Source of the DNA: Acidipropionibacterium timonense
GTDB lineage: Bacteria; Actinomycetota; Actinomycetes; Propionibacteriales; Propionibacteriaceae
Assembly: GCF_900605005.1 (NCBI RefSeq)
Contig: NZ_LR027558.1
Location: 1,852,948 to 1,916,947, forward strand
Reading direction: 5' to 3'
DNA length: 64,000 bases
Part shown: positions 44,439-53,801 of the stretch, piece after piece
How positions within the stretch are numbered: the stretch's first letter is position 1
Layout: each line of letters begins with the position of its first letter
Notes under the pieces: generated by a model
Told to the model about the DNA's origin: nothing
Seen by the model: only the letters and a program-made list of their open reading frames with translations
Databases searched by the model: none
Made by a program: the position numbers and the translations under genes

Positions 44439-45656
44439 TCACCTGACCTGGTCGACGAGGGCCTGGGCGCCGTCGATCAGATGTCGGGTCGACTCTTGCC
44501 AGTCCGGGTCCTGACAACGGTACGGGCCGGTCGCCAAGGAGATGAGCACGGCCGCCGCCCGCAGTCGCAGCTCCACCGGGTCGACCCGCTCGTCGAAGAC
44601 CGGGACCCACTGCGCCAGCAGGGAGTGCACCCGCGCCGCCTGGCTGGGGTCCATGTGCTGCACCGACGACAGGTGCGCCACGAGGCAGGCCAGATCATCG
44701 GCCCGGCGGCCGGGGCCGACGGTGTCGATGTCGAGCAGCCCGACGATCCTGCCGTGCCCGACGTGCAGCTGCCCCTCGTGGAAGTCCCCGTGGGTCGGCT
44801 CCCGGCCCGAGTCGATCCCGTCCAGACCGGCCTCGATGGCCCCCGCCAGCCCGGTGAGACGGTCGCCCTCATCGGGCAGGGTCGACGCGACGATGGACGC
44901 GTAGTGGCTCACCGACGCCGACCACGGGGCGCGGCGCGGCAGGTCGGCGACCTGCGCCGGCATGGCGTCGAGCAGGTCGATGAGGTCATCGGCCGTGCAC
45001 GGCGGCTCGGGGTCGAAGACGGCCTCCGACAGCGGAACCCCCGGCCGCTCGGACAGGACGACGAGCCCGTCCGGTCGCGACCCCGCGACGTCGGGCACCG
45101 GCAGTCCGGCACGAGCCAGCAGGAGGTGGCGTTCGACGATGTCGTCGAGGGCCCTGGGCCGCACGACCTTGATGTAGAAGGCGACACGGGGGCGTCTCAC
45201 CTGGACGCGCAGGACGGCGCGGCGTCGGGGCCGGTAGCCGATCATCGACACGGTGAGGCCGGACGGACCCAGCGGCCGCCCGACGGCGTCGATCCGGGTG
45301 AGGAACTCCGCCAGCCGGTCGGGATAGGTCGCGGTCGGCAGGGCGGGCAGGTCGGGGTCGTCCGGGTAGAGCCACACCGCGACCCGGCGATCCCCGTCGG
45401 CGAAGATCTGTGCGGCGGCGTCGGCGGTCGCCGGGCCGGCCACGCGGGCAGAGACACCGAGCAGTTCGGTGCGCTGTCCGTAGGGCCAGTCGACGCGGGC
45501 GCGGTAGGTGGCGGTCGTCGACTGACCGGGGTTGGCGTCGACATGGGAGATCCGCCATGACGCCAGACGTCCCCCGGCGTGGTCGATGGCCGCCTCGAGC
45601 AGTCCACCCACGGCCGAGGTCGTCAGCAGCACCGAGCCGTCCGGATCGGCCGTCAT
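44439..45656 (-). CDS. Aminoglycoside phosphotransferase-fold kinase
   Basis: 405 residues. The C-terminal half has the APH catalytic loop THGDFHEGQLHV and metal loop GLLDIDTVGPGRRADDLACL; the N-terminal half has FYIKVVRP as a likely ATP-binding Lys strand and LVVLSERPGVPL. The protein resembles maltokinase-like/APH enzymes of actinobacteria. Substrate unknown. Its start overlaps the CNNM gene stop as ATGA. Confidence 0.78.
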   Translation of the reverse strand: MTADPDGSVLLTTSAVGGLLEAAIDHAGGRLASWRISHVDANPGQSTTATYRARVDWPYGQRTELLGVSARVAGPATADAAAQIFADGDRRVAVWLYPDDPDLPALPTATYPDRLAEFLTRIDAVGRPLGPSGLTVSMIGYRPRRRAVLRVQVRRPRVAFYIKVVRPRALDDIVERHLLLARAGLPVPDVAGSRPDGLVVLSERPGVPLSEAVFDPEPPCTADDLIDLLDAMPAQVADLPRRAPWSASVSHYASIVASTLPDEGDRLTGLAGAIEAGLDGIDSGREPTHGDFHEGQLHVGHGRIVGLLDIDTVGPGRRADDLACLVAHLSSVQHMDPSQAARVHSLLAQWVPVFDERVDPVELRLRAAAVLISLATGPYRCQDPDWQESTRHLIDGAQALVDQVR

Positions 45657-47065
45657 GGGGCGGCTCCGGCGGGGCTGCCGGGGTGGGGTTCCTGACCCTG
45701 GCGGGCGGTCACCGCCGGCACCTGCCCCACCATGGCGGCTCCGTCGAGTCGACGCAGTCGCAACCAGGCCGCGCGCCGTCCGTCCAGCTCGATGACGGTC
45801 AGTTCGACATTGGGCTCGTCGACGGCGTCCTCGTCCTCGGGGGCGTCGACCGCCTCGAGGTGACGGCGGATCTGCGCGCCCTTCGTGGGCACCTCACCGG
45901 TCTGGGCCATGAAGTACCCGGCGACGGTGTCGTAGGGACCCTCGGGCAGGATGAGTCCGACCTTGTCGGCGAACTCCTCGAGCGTCATGAGGCCGTCGAT
46001 GTCACGCAGCCGGGCGTGCATGGCGTCCGAGGGTTCGACGGTGTCGTACTCGTCGGTGATGTCGCCGACGATCTCCTCGACGATGTCCTCGAGGGTGACG
46101 ATGCCGGCGGTGCCGCCGTACTCGTCGAGGACGATGGCCAGGTGGGACCGGGCCCGGCGCATCTCGGTCATGGCTCGCAGCACCTTGACCGAATCGGGCA
46201 GGGAGAGGACGGGGCGCACCAACTGGGCGACCTTGGCGTGACGCTCGGCCGGGTCGAGGTCGAGGAGGTCACGGACGTGGACGAAGCCGAGGATGTGATC
46301 GGCCGTGCCCTCGGTCACCGGATAGCGCGAGTGTGATCCGTCGCGGACCACCTGGGCGGCCTGGGATGCGGTGAGGTCCCCGGCGAGGAAGTCGACCTCG
46401 GTGCGCGGAACCATGACCTCGCGCAGTGACTTCTGGCCGGCGTCGAAGACGTCGTCGAGGATGTGACGTTCCTCGTCACCGAGGGTGACCGAGGCGGACA
46501 CCATGGAACGGAGCTCCTCATCGGTGACCTCCTCGCGGGCTGCGTGCGGGTCGCCGCCGAGGATACGCACGAGGAAGTCCGTGGAGACGCCGAGGAACCA
46601 GATGATCGGGCGGAAGGCCGAGGCGATCCCGTTGACCAGGGGGCCCAGGGCCAGCGCGAAGGACTCGGCTCGCTGCATGGCCAGGCGCTTGGAGGTGAGC
46701 TCCCCCAGGACGATCGAGAAGTACGAGATGACGATCGTGATGAGCACGAGGGAGAGGGTGCTGGCCAGGCCTGACGACATGCCGTGACGCACGAAGACCG
46801 GGGCCAGGTGGGTCGACAGGGTCGCGGCTCCGAAGGCTGCCGAGAGGAAGCCGGACAGGGTCACGCCGATCTGGACCGCCGAGAGGAAGCGGTTGGGGTT
46901 GCTCGTGAGCTTCTCGATGGCCCGCCCCCGGCTGCCCCGGGACGCGATGAGCTGCTTGACCTGGGTCTCGCGCAGGCTGACCAGGGAGATCTCGGCGGCC
47001 GCGAAGACTCCCCCGATGAGGATGAAGACGAGGACCAGGAGGATGTTCGTCGTGACCTCAGACAT
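45653..47065 (-). CDS. Hemolysin C/CNNM-family transporter-associated protein (DUF21-CBS-CorC)
   Basis: 470 residues. DUF21 membrane domain (TMs about 5-25, 65-85, 95-120, 130-155; motif FAAAEISLVSLRETQVKQL), CBS pair with VMVPRTEVDFLAGD and LAIVLDEYGGTAGIVTLEDIVEEIVGDI, then a CorC/HlyC domain. Such proteins are tied to magnesium or cobalt efflux. GGTGAGG lies before the ATG. Confidence 0.9.
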   Translation of the reverse strand: MSEVTTNILLVLVFILIGGVFAAAEISLVSLRETQVKQLIASRGSRGRAIEKLTSNPNRFLSAVQIGVTLSGFLSAAFGAATLSTHLAPVFVRHGMSSGLASTLSLVLITIVISYFSIVLGELTSKRLAMQRAESFALALGPLVNGIASAFRPIIWFLGVSTDFLVRILGGDPHAAREEVTDEELRSMVSASVTLGDEERHILDDVFDAGQKSLREVMVPRTEVDFLAGDLTASQAAQVVRDGSHSRYPVTEGTADHILGFVHVRDLLDLDPAERHAKVAQLVRPVLSLPDSVKVLRAMTEMRRARSHLAIVLDEYGGTAGIVTLEDIVEEIVGDITDEYDTVEPSDAMHARLRDIDGLMTLEEFADKVGLILPEGPYDTVAGYFMAQTGEVPTKGAQIRRHLEAVDAPEDEDAVDEPNVELTVIELDGRRAAWLRLRRLDGAAMVGQVPAVTARQGQEPHPGSPAGAAP

Positions 47066-47253
47066 GCCTCACCCCCGGTCGGTCCGGGGCGGTACTGTCA
47101 CCCTCCGCGTCGTCGTGGTGTCGAGCCGTTCTCACAGATCCCAGCGTAGGGACTGCTGGCCACCCTCTCCAAGACGTCGTGTGCCGGACCTCCCCCGCCG
47201 GCAGGCCACGGACCCTCTCGCGGTTCACCGTCGCCTCATCACCGGCGCCCCTC

Positions 47254-47331
47254 CTGACGCAATGTGGCACGGTTGGCCCCCGGCACCCTGATCCCGCCAT
47301 CCTCCGACCGTCTCGTGCCACATTGCGTCCC
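47254..47331. repeat. 44-bp-loop inverted repeat, copy 5
   Basis: Left CAATGTGGCAC at 47260-47270, 44-bp loop, right GTGCCACATTG at 47315-47325. Outer bases are GACG/CGTC. It forms a close pair with copy 6. Confidence 0.9.
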
Positions 47332-47437
47332 GATGACGGCAGGGCCGGGTCCCCCTCAGGCCCTGCTCATCTGGCTCCCTGGCCCAGCCTGTCGGCCGGG
47401 TGGGGGCGCGGGTCCGGCGCTGGACGGCTCGGCCACC

Positions 47438-47515
47438 CGAACGCAATGTGGCACCGGCCGGAGCCCGGGCCGGGTGTGGATCACTCCCGGGCGGATCTGC
47501 GCCACATTGCCACCG
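47438..47515. repeat. 44-bp-loop inverted repeat, copy 6
   Basis: Left CAATGTGGCAC at 47444-47454, 44-bp loop, right GCGCCACATTG at 47499-47509. It starts 184 bp after copy 5. The loop contains GCCCGGG and CCCGGGC, which could pair. Confidence 0.9.
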
Positions 47516-47621
47516 GGCGACGGTGCGACCGCGAGCATCGCCGAGGACGGTGCGACACCACCGGCACCCGACCACAACCACTGGAGTCGCGGTCCCGCCG
47601 GGCACCTGTCCCGGGTACCTG

Positions 47622-47716
47622 CTGTCCACAGGCACGTGCGCAGCATCGTCGCCTGTTGTCCACAGTTCTCCACCCGAGTGCCGGAAAACGTGGAACGCCC
47701 CGATAACTGTGGACAT
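47622..47716. promoter_or_regulatory. Cluster of three DnaA-box-like sites
   Basis: CTGTCCACA (47622-47630), TTGTCCACA (47656-47664, the high-GC actinobacterial consensus) and, inverted, TGTGGACAT (47708-47716). The last lies between the -10 GATAAC (47702-47707) and the ATG, over the likely transcription start. No dnaA or dnaN is nearby, so regulation or titration is likelier than an origin. Confidence 0.6.
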
Positions 47717-48677
47717 GGAGATCCTTGAACTGCTGCATCCCGACGACCGCCGAGGCGGCGTCGTCACGACCCGCGCCCTCCGGTCCGCCGGACTGTCCCA
47801 CCTCAGCATTCGCCGGCTCACCCGCCACGGCACGCTCGCTCGCATTCGACGCGGCTGGTACGCCCTTCCCGGCGCCGACGACGAGGTCGTCGCGGCCGTT
47901 CGCCGGGGCGGCGTCATGTCATGCTGCTCGGCGCTGGCCTTCCACGGCGTGTGGGTGGCGGACGATCACCATCACCTTCGCACGTCGCGGCACGCCACCG
48001 AGCGGCTGGGGCGCCACAGCTGCTGTCGGACACGCCGGCGTCCCGCCCCCGCCAGAGCCGTCGACGACGTCGACACCGCCCTCGAGCTGGCCATGGACTG
48101 CCTCGGTGACGAGGAGCTGCTCGTCGTCATGGACTCGCTCGTCGACAAGCACCTTCTGTCGCGAGAGGAGATCGAACACCTCGCCACCCGTCACCGCCGC
48201 CGCGTCACCGGGCTGTGTCACCGCATGGGGCCGGCGCAGTCGGGGTTGGAGACGATGGTCCGCTTCCGTCTCGAACCCCTGGCGCGATCCGTCACCGCCC
48301 AGGTGCCGTTCGCCGGCATCGGACGGGTCGACCTTCTCGTCGACGGGTGGCTCGTCGTCGAGTGCGACGGTCGGCGGTGGCACGACTCGACCGCGTGGCA
48401 GTCCGACCGCACCCGGGACCGTCGTCTGGCAGCGCTCGGCGCCCAGGTCGTCCGGCTGAGCCACGACGACATCCGATGGCGGTGGGACGCCGTCCTCGAC
48501 GACCTCCGGGCGATCCTCGCCCGGGGCCCGTCCACGGGGCCCCGGCGCCACGCTCGACTCAGAGTGCCTCGATCAAGGAGTTCAGGGTCGAGCTCGGCCG
48601 CATCGCCTGCTCGGCGAGGTCCTCGTCAGGGTGGTAGTAGCCACCCAGGTCGACCGGCTCCCCCTGGACGCCGTTGA
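47715..48677 (+). CDS. AbiEi-like N-terminal domain with DUF559 endonuclease-like domain
   Basis: 320 residues. The N-terminal 60 residues (VVTTRALRSAGLSHLSIRRLTRHGTLARIRRGWYAL) form the winged-helix typical of AbiEi-family antitoxin-like regulators. The C-terminal part (PFAGIGRVDLLVDGWLVVECDGRRWHD, then DRTRDRRLAALGAQVVRLSHDDI) is a Vsr/DUF559-like nuclease fold with D..E.D residues. No AbiEii toxin gene is adjacent. The last about 40 residues are Arg/Ser/Pro-rich and lie over the icd 3' end. GATAAC ends 7 nt before the ATG, so it is probably leaderless. Confidence 0.75.
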   Translation: MEILELLHPDDRRGGVVTTRALRSAGLSHLSIRRLTRHGTLARIRRGWYALPGADDEVVAAVRRGGVMSCCSALAFHGVWVADDHHHLRTSRHATERLGRHSCCRTRRRPAPARAVDDVDTALELAMDCLGDEELLVVMDSLVDKHLLSREEIEHLATRHRRRVTGLCHRMGPAQSGLETMVRFRLEPLARSVTAQVPFAGIGRVDLLVDGWLVVECDGRRWHDSTAWQSDRTRDRRLAALGAQVVRLSHDDIRWRWDAVLDDLRAILARGPSTGPRRHARLRVPRSRSSGSSSAASPARRGPRQGGSSHPGRPAPPGRR

Positions 48678-50769
48678 GTTCGCCGAGGATCTGGCCCTCG
48701 CGCGCCGCCAACTCTCCGGCGACGTCCGAGAAGCGGTCGGCCAGGTCGGCGTCGTCCGTCTGACGCGCCAGCTCCTGGGCCCAGTACCGGGCCAGCCAGT
48801 AGTGCGACCCACGGTTGTCGATCTGCCCGAGCCTGCGTGCCGGGGACCTGTCGTTCTCGAGGAAGGACCCGATGGCGGCGTCGAGAGTGCTCGCCAACAC
48901 CCTGGCCTTGGTGCCCTCGGTCGTGTTCGAGATGTGCTCGAGGCAGGCCCCCAGCGCGCAGAACTCGCCGAGGGAGTCCCATCGCAGGTAGTCCTCCGCG
49001 AGGAACTGGGCGACGTGCTTGGGCGCCGACCCACCGGCTCCGGTCTCGAAGAGGCCACCACCGGCCAGCAGGGGCACGATCGACAGCATCTTGGCGCTCG
49101 TCCCGACCTCGAGGATCGGGAAGAGGTCGGTGAGGTAGTCACGCAGGACGTTGCCGGTCACCGAGATGGTGTCCTGACCCTGGCGGATGCGCTCCAGGGT
49201 GAATCTCATGGCGTCGACCGGGGCGAGGACGCGGATGTCCAGCCCGTCGGTGTCGTGGTCGGCGAGGTAGCGTTGCACCTTCTCGATGACGAGACGGTCG
49301 TGGGCCCGCTCGGCGTCGAGCCAGAACACCGCCGGGGTGCTCGACAGGCGCGCCCGCTCGACGGCCAGTCGAACCCAGTCGCGCACCGGGACGTCCTTGA
49401 CGCGGCTCATCCGCCAGATGTCGCCGGCCTCCACCCGCTGCTCGACGAGGACCTCGTCGCCGGCGACGACCTGCACCCGGCCGGAGGCCGGGACGACGAA
49501 GGTCGTCGGGTGCGATCCGTACTCCTCGGCCTTCTGGGCCATGAGCCCGACATTGGGGACGTCACCCATCGTCGCCTGGTCGAAGGCACCGTGCTCGCGG
49601 CAGTCGTCCATGATCGCGGCGTACATCGTCGCGTAGCACCGGTCGGGGATGACGGCGAGGGTCTCCTGACGCTCGCCCCGGGCGTTCCACATGCAGCCGG
49701 CGTCGCGCACGACGGTCGGCATCGAGGCATCGATGATGACGTTGTTGCCGGCATGCAGGTTGGTGATCCCCTTGTCGGAGTCGACCATGGCCAGGTCGGC
49801 GCGCTCGGCCAAGGTGCGGTCGATGGCGGCGCGGATCGGCCCGGCGACGGCGGCGTCCATGGAGTCCAGACGAGCCAGCAGGTCGCCCAGGCCCAAGTCC
49901 GGGTCCACGCCGGCGGCGTCGAGGAACTCGCCGAACTCCTCGAAGACCGGGGCGAAGAAGGTCCGAACGGCATGCCCGAAGAGGACCGGGTCGGACACCT
50001 TCATCATCGTCGCCTTGAGGTGCAGCGACCACAGCAGACCCTCGTCCTTCGCGGTGGCCAGGGTGGCGTCGTAGAAGCGGTCGAGCGCAGCGACCGACAT
50101 GAATGTCGCGTCGACGATCTCGCCACCCTCGGTGGTGAGCCCCGACTTGAGCACGGTGCGGACGCCGTCGTCCCCCACGTGGACGATGTCGAGGGTCCGC
50201 CCGTCAGAGACGAAGGACTCCTCATGCCCGTAGAAGTCACCCTGGTCCATGTGCGCGACGCGGGCCCTCGCCGTCGGCGCCCACGGACGCATGGCCTGCG
50301 GATGGGCCTTGGCGAAGGCCTTGACGGCCGCTGGCGCCCGACGATCGGAGTTGCCCTGCCGTAGCACCGGGTTGACGGCCGAGCCGAGCACCGCCGAGTA
50401 CTTCGCGGCGACCTCTCGCTCCTCCTCGGTCGACGGCGACTCCGGGAAGGACGGGATGTCGTAGCCCTGACCCTGCAGCTCGGCGATCGCCGCCTTGAGC
50501 TGCGGGACGGAGGCCGAGATGTTCGGCAGCTTGATGATGTTGGCCTCGGGGGAACCGGTGAGCTGGCCGAGGGCGGCAAGGTTGTCGGGCACACGGTCGT
50601 CCTCGTCGAGCCGCTCGGGGAACTGGGCGAGGATGCGTCCGGCCAGCGAGATGTCGGAGGTGACCACCTCGATGCCGCTGCCGTCGAGGAACCCCTCGAC
50701 GATGGGCAGCAGCGAGTAGGAGGCCAAGGCGGGGGCCTCGTCGATCTTGGTCCAGACGATGGTGGGCAT
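48559..50769 (-). CDS. icd: NADP-dependent isocitrate dehydrogenase, monomeric type
   Basis: 736 residues, the length of the monomeric IDH-II class. [61 protein letters not shown] (substrate loop) and [18 protein letters not shown] are family segments. It oxidises isocitrate to 2-oxoglutarate in the TCA cycle. AGGAG lies 9 nt before the ATG. Its 3' end overlaps the convergent AbiEi-like gene by 119 bp. Confidence 0.96.
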   Translation of the reverse strand: MPTIVWTKIDEAPALASYSLLPIVEGFLDGSGIEVVTSDISLAGRILAQFPERLDEDDRVPDNLAALGQLTGSPEANIIKLPNISASVPQLKAAIAELQGQGYDIPSFPESPSTEEEREVAAKYSAVLGSAVNPVLRQGNSDRRAPAAVKAFAKAHPQAMRPWAPTARARVAHMDQGDFYGHEESFVSDGRTLDIVHVGDDGVRTVLKSGLTTEGGEIVDATFMSVAALDRFYDATLATAKDEGLLWSLHLKATMMKVSDPVLFGHAVRTFFAPVFEEFGEFLDAAGVDPDLGLGDLLARLDSMDAAVAGPIRAAIDRTLAERADLAMVDSDKGITNLHAGNNVIIDASMPTVVRDAGCMWNARGERQETLAVIPDRCYATMYAAIMDDCREHGAFDQATMGDVPNVGLMAQKAEEYGSHPTTFVVPASGRVQVVAGDEVLVEQRVEAGDIWRMSRVKDVPVRDWVRLAVERARLSSTPAVFWLDAERAHDRLVIEKVQRYLADHDTDGLDIRVLAPVDAMRFTLERIRQGQDTISVTGNVLRDYLTDLFPILEVGTSAKMLSIVPLLAGGGLFETGAGGSAPKHVAQFLAEDYLRWDSLGEFCALGACLEHISNTTEGTKARVLASTLDAAIGSFLENDRSPARRLGQIDNRGSHYWLARYWAQELARQTDDADLADRFSDVAGELAAREGQILGELNGVQGEPVDLGGYYHPDEDLAEQAMRPSSTLNSLIEAL

Positions 50770-50938
50770 TCACGAACTCCTGTGGTCGATCGGCGCCCCG
50801 GTCCGGGCGCTGAGGTCAGGCTACCGGAGCGCGAGGACTTGCTCCTCCCCTCGAGACGCCGGACCCCGACGCTGCCGTCCGGGTCCGAGGACGGCGTCCA
50901 CGACGTGCACACCGGCCGCGGGCCCCATGACCTGCGCC

Positions 50939-50944
50939 TATCCT
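50939..50944 (+). promoter_or_regulatory. -10 element for purU
   Basis: TATCCT ends 7 nt before the ATG at 50952, with no Shine-Dalgarno. Confidence 0.5.
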
Positions 50945-50951
50945 GCGCTCC

Positions 50952-51827
50952 ATGACCGCTCCCGACGCGCCTTCGACGACCACCGATGACGAGCTCGTCG
51001 TCACCTGGACCTGCCCCGACCGACCCGGTATCGTCCACGCCGTGACCGGGGCCTGCGTCGGAGCGGGCGGGAACCTCACCGAACTGCAACAGTTCTCCAG
51101 CGACGACACCGGCCGGTTCTTCATGCGACTCCAGGTGCGCGGGATGACCTCGGCGCAGGACCTCACCGCCGCGGTCTCGGGCATCGCCCCGGCCTTCGGG
51201 GCGTCGGTCCACGTCGATCGGCTCCACCGGCCGGTCCGCACCCTGCTCCTGGCATCGAAGGCCTCGCATTGCGTCTCGCACCTCCTGTTCAACCGGGACG
51301 CCGGGCGACTGCCGATCGACGTCGTCGGCGTCATGGCCAACCACCCCGACCTGGCCGACCTCGCCGCCTTCCACGGCGTCCCCTTCTCGTGGCAGGCGGT
51401 GACCAAGGATTCCAAGGCGGAGTTCGAGCAGGCCGTGCTCGACGTCGTCGACCGGGAGCAGGTCGAACTCGTCGTCCTGGCCCGGTACATGCAGATCCTC
51501 TCTCCGCGGATGTGCGAGGCCCTGTCCGGTCGGTGCATCAACATCCACCACTCGTTCCTGCCCGGCTTCAAGGGCGCCAATCCGTACCGGCAGGCCCATG
51601 AGCGCGGCGTCAAGCTCATCGGGGCGACGGCCCACTTCGTCACGGGGGACCTCGACGAGGGCCCGATCATCGAGCAGAACGTCCAGCGGGTCGACCACTC
51701 CCGCACCGTCGCGCAGCTCACCGCAGTCGGCCAGGACACCGAGTCGATGACCCTGGCCGAGGCCGTGCGACTGTTCTGCGAACACCGGACCTTCATCGAC
51801 GGTCGACGCACCGTCGTCTTCCGCTGA
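50952..51827 (+). CDS. purU: Formyltetrahydrofolate deformylase
   Basis: 291 residues. An N-terminal ACT domain (VVTWTCPDRPGIVHAVTG, GRFFMRLQV) precedes the formyltransferase fold: LLLASKASHCVSHLLF, VMANHPDLADLA, ARYMQILSPRM, NIHHSFLPGFKGANPY (catalytic Asn-His) and GATAHFVTGDLDEGPII (catalytic Asp). It releases formate and balances the one-carbon pool. mdh follows 124 nt downstream behind its own Shine-Dalgarno. Confidence 0.95.
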   Translation: MTAPDAPSTTTDDELVVTWTCPDRPGIVHAVTGACVGAGGNLTELQQFSSDDTGRFFMRLQVRGMTSAQDLTAAVSGIAPAFGASVHVDRLHRPVRTLLLASKASHCVSHLLFNRDAGRLPIDVVGVMANHPDLADLAAFHGVPFSWQAVTKDSKAEFEQAVLDVVDREQVELVVLARYMQILSPRMCEALSGRCINIHHSFLPGFKGANPYRQAHERGVKLIGATAHFVTGDLDEGPIIEQNVQRVDHSRTVAQLTAVGQDTESMTLAEAVRLFCEHRTFIDGRRTVVFR

Positions 51828-51951
51828 GACGCCCTTGTGGCGGCGCAGCGGGCGCTCGGCCCCGCTATGCCGGGGTCCGCGCGCCCGGCTCGCCGCTGCC
51901 GAGTAGAGTCGGTGACAACCACGTGTCATCGATGACTCCAAGGAGAGGTCC

Positions 51952-52935
51952 ATGAGCACCACCCCCGTCAAGATCGCCGTCACCGGCGCCGCCGGCCAGA
52001 TCTGCTACAGCCTGCTGTTCCGTATCGCCAGCGGCTCGCTGCTGGGCGACACCCCCATCGAGCTTCGTCTGCTCGAGATCACCCCGGCCCTCAAGGCCCT
52101 CGAGGGTGTCGTCATGGAGCTGGACGACTGCGCCTTCGGCAACCTCGTCAACATCGAGATCGGCGACGACCCGAAGAAGGTCTTCGACGGCGTCAACGCC
52201 GCCTTCCTCGTCGGCGCCATGCCCCGCAAGGCCGGCATGGAGCGTTCCGACCTGCTCACGAAGAACGGCGCCATCTTCACCGCCCAGGGCAAGGCCCTCA
52301 ATGACGTCGCCGCCGACGACGTCAAGGTCCTCGTCACCGGAAACCCGGCGAACACCAACGCCCTCATCGCAGCCACCAACGCGGTCGACATCCCCAACGA
52401 CCACTTCGCCGCCCTCACCCGTCTCGACCACAACCGCGCCAAGACGCAGCTGGCCCGCAAGGTCGGCGTCGGGGTCACCGAGATCTCGCACATGACGATC
52501 TGGGGCAACCACTCCTCCACCCAGTACCCGGACCTCTTCCACGCCGAGGTCGGCGGCAAGAAGGCCTCCGAGCTGGTCGACGAGGCCTGGATCGAGAACG
52601 ACTTCATCCCGACCGTCGCCAAGCGCGGTGCGGCCATCATCGAGGCCCGCGGGGCCTCCTCGGCGGCCTCCGCGGCCAACGCCACCGTCGAGTGTATGCG
52701 CGACTGGCTCACCAGCACCCCGAAGGGTGACTGGGTCTCCATGGCCATCCCGTCGGACGGCTCCTACGGTGTGCCGGAGGGTCTCATCTCGTCCTTCCCT
52801 GTCACCATCACCGATGGCAAGGTCGAGATCGTCCAGGGTCTGGAGATCGACGACTTCTCGCGCGCCAAGATCGACGCCTCCGCCAAGGAGCTCTCCGACG
52901 AGCGTGACGCCGTCAAGGAACTCGGCCTCATCTGA
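51952..52935 (+). CDS. mdh: Malate dehydrogenase
   Basis: 327 residues. The NAD motif [42 protein letters not shown], the mobile loop [26 protein letters not shown] and catalytic [13 protein letters not shown] are present. It interconverts malate and oxaloacetate. AAGGAGAGG precedes the ATG and a strong terminator follows the stop. Confidence 0.96.
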   Translation: MSTTPVKIAVTGAAGQICYSLLFRIASGSLLGDTPIELRLLEITPALKALEGVVMELDDCAFGNLVNIEIGDDPKKVFDGVNAAFLVGAMPRKAGMERSDLLTKNGAIFTAQGKALNDVAADDVKVLVTGNPANTNALIAATNAVDIPNDHFAALTRLDHNRAKTQLARKVGVGVTEISHMTIWGNHSSTQYPDLFHAEVGGKKASELVDEAWIENDFIPTVAKRGAAIIEARGASSAASAANATVECMRDWLTSTPKGDWVSMAIPSDGSYGVPEGLISSFPVTITDGKVEIVQGLEIDDFSRAKIDASAKELSDERDAVKELGLI

Positions 52936-52948
52936 TCCCGAACCTCGA

Positions 52949-52980
52949 CTGTGGGGAGCGGCCTGCGCCGCTCCCCACAG
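52949..52980 (+). terminator. mdh terminator
   Basis: CTGTGGGGAGCGG pairs perfectly with CCGCTCCCCACAG around a 6-nt loop, 13 nt after the stop, followed by TTCGTTT. Confidence 0.85.
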
Positions 52981-53090
52981 TTCGTTTCCGGGCGGGCAGC
53001 AGCGACCCGCGCCACCGCAGCCACATCGGCGCGGCACGTGCCCTGGATGCCCAGCTCCGAGGACCTCAGCCCCCATGACTGCAATCCGAT

Positions 53091-53168
53091 TGACTGCAAT
53101 GTGGCGCAGGAGGGCTCGGATGACGCCCGGACCGGGCGGATCCGACAGTTCGTGCCACATTGCGGTCA
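53091..53168. repeat. 44-bp-loop inverted repeat, copy 7
   Basis: Left TGACTG+CAATGTGGCGC (53091-53107), 44-bp loop, right GTGCCACATTG+CGGTCA (53152-53168). The tip TGACTGCAAT is duplicated 15 bp upstream at 53076-53085. The loop can pair TCGGAT/ATCCGA and CGCCCG/CGGGCG in register, so this copy could form a nearly continuous hairpin. Confidence 0.9.
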
Positions 53169-53294
53169 CGCGGGCGGCGCGCCGATCCTGGCCCGAGGCG
53201 CCCCGTGGCACATCCCAGGCCCGGGCCCCTGACATCGACGCCAGCATGACCGCCACCGATCGCCCAGTTCCGCTCCACACGTCCCCCGCCCCGA

Positions 53295-53372
53295 TGGACG
53301 CAATGTGGCGCACGATGGCTCGTGGCACGTCAGGCGTTCGCACATCGCCCGTGTTCTGCCACATTGCGTTCG
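53295..53372. repeat. 44-bp-loop inverted repeat, copy 8
   Basis: Left CAATGTGGCGC at 53301-53311, 44-bp loop, right CTGCCACATTG at 53356-53366; outer GACG/CGTT. It starts 204 bp after copy 7. Confidence 0.88.
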
Positions 53373-53501
53373 AGAGGCGAGCCGATGTGGGTGAGCTGCA
53401 GGGGGGAACCGAAGAGGCGTGGCCCCACACCGGGCGACACCTTCGGGCCACCCGACGAGGGACCCATCGAGCCCACCGGCGCCGCGGGCTCTCCGAAGCT
53501 C

Positions 53502-53801
53502 TCAGTGGGACGGCGGGACGACGAGCACGAGGCCGGTCATGACCAGGCCGAGCCCCAGCAGGACGGTGCAGTCCACCCACCGACGCCTCACGACGAGCAG
53601 TCCGGCCATCCGCGCCGGAAGGACCAGCCTCAACAGACCGGCCAGGAGGACGGAGCAGGCGAAGGCCATCGACCCGCGCCGCCAGTGACCGGTCGCGATG
53701 ATGCCCGCCGACACGGCCACCCCGACCAGACACACCACCAGAGCCCACGGTGAGGCGATGCGTTGCGGCGCCTCCCGCACCCTGGCCATGGCATGACTCA
53801 T
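53502..53801 (-). CDS. DUF3017 membrane protein
   Basis: 99 residues with three membrane segments (about 19-37, 46-66, 76-96). Small proteins of this family sit directly after folD in many actinobacteria. Function unknown. The ATG at 53801 overlaps the folD stop as ATGA; a second Met four residues later is possible. Confidence 0.8.
   Translation of the reverse strand: MSHAMARVREAPQRIASPWALVVCLVGVAVSAGIIATGHWRRGSMAFACSVLLAGLLRLVLPARMAGLLVVRRRWVDCTVLLGLGLVMTGLVLVVPPSH

Larger units (their letters stand above)
47066..47714. other. Divergent gap with two inverted-repeat elements and DnaA boxes
   Basis: 649 bases without a credible gene. It contains inverted-repeat copies 5 and 6, three DnaA-box-like sites (47622-47716) and the -10 of the AbiEi-like gene. 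Several open frames cross the gap but lack family-like content or codon pattern. Confidence 0.7.
52936..53501. other. Convergent gap between mdh and the DUF3017 gene
   Basis: 566 bases without a credible gene. It holds the mdh terminator, then inverted-repeat copies 7 and 8. From 53373 to 53501 nothing recognisable is seen. Confidence 0.7.

Noticed and set aside
47179..47706. Open frames in the gap before the AbiEi-like gene
   Set aside because: They cross the inverted repeats and DnaA boxes, lack initiation signals and family-like sequence, and overlap one another in several frames.
47622..47716. Chromosomal replication origin
   Set aside because: Only three DnaA-like boxes, no AT-rich unwinding region, and no dnaA, dnaN, rpmH or parAB nearby.
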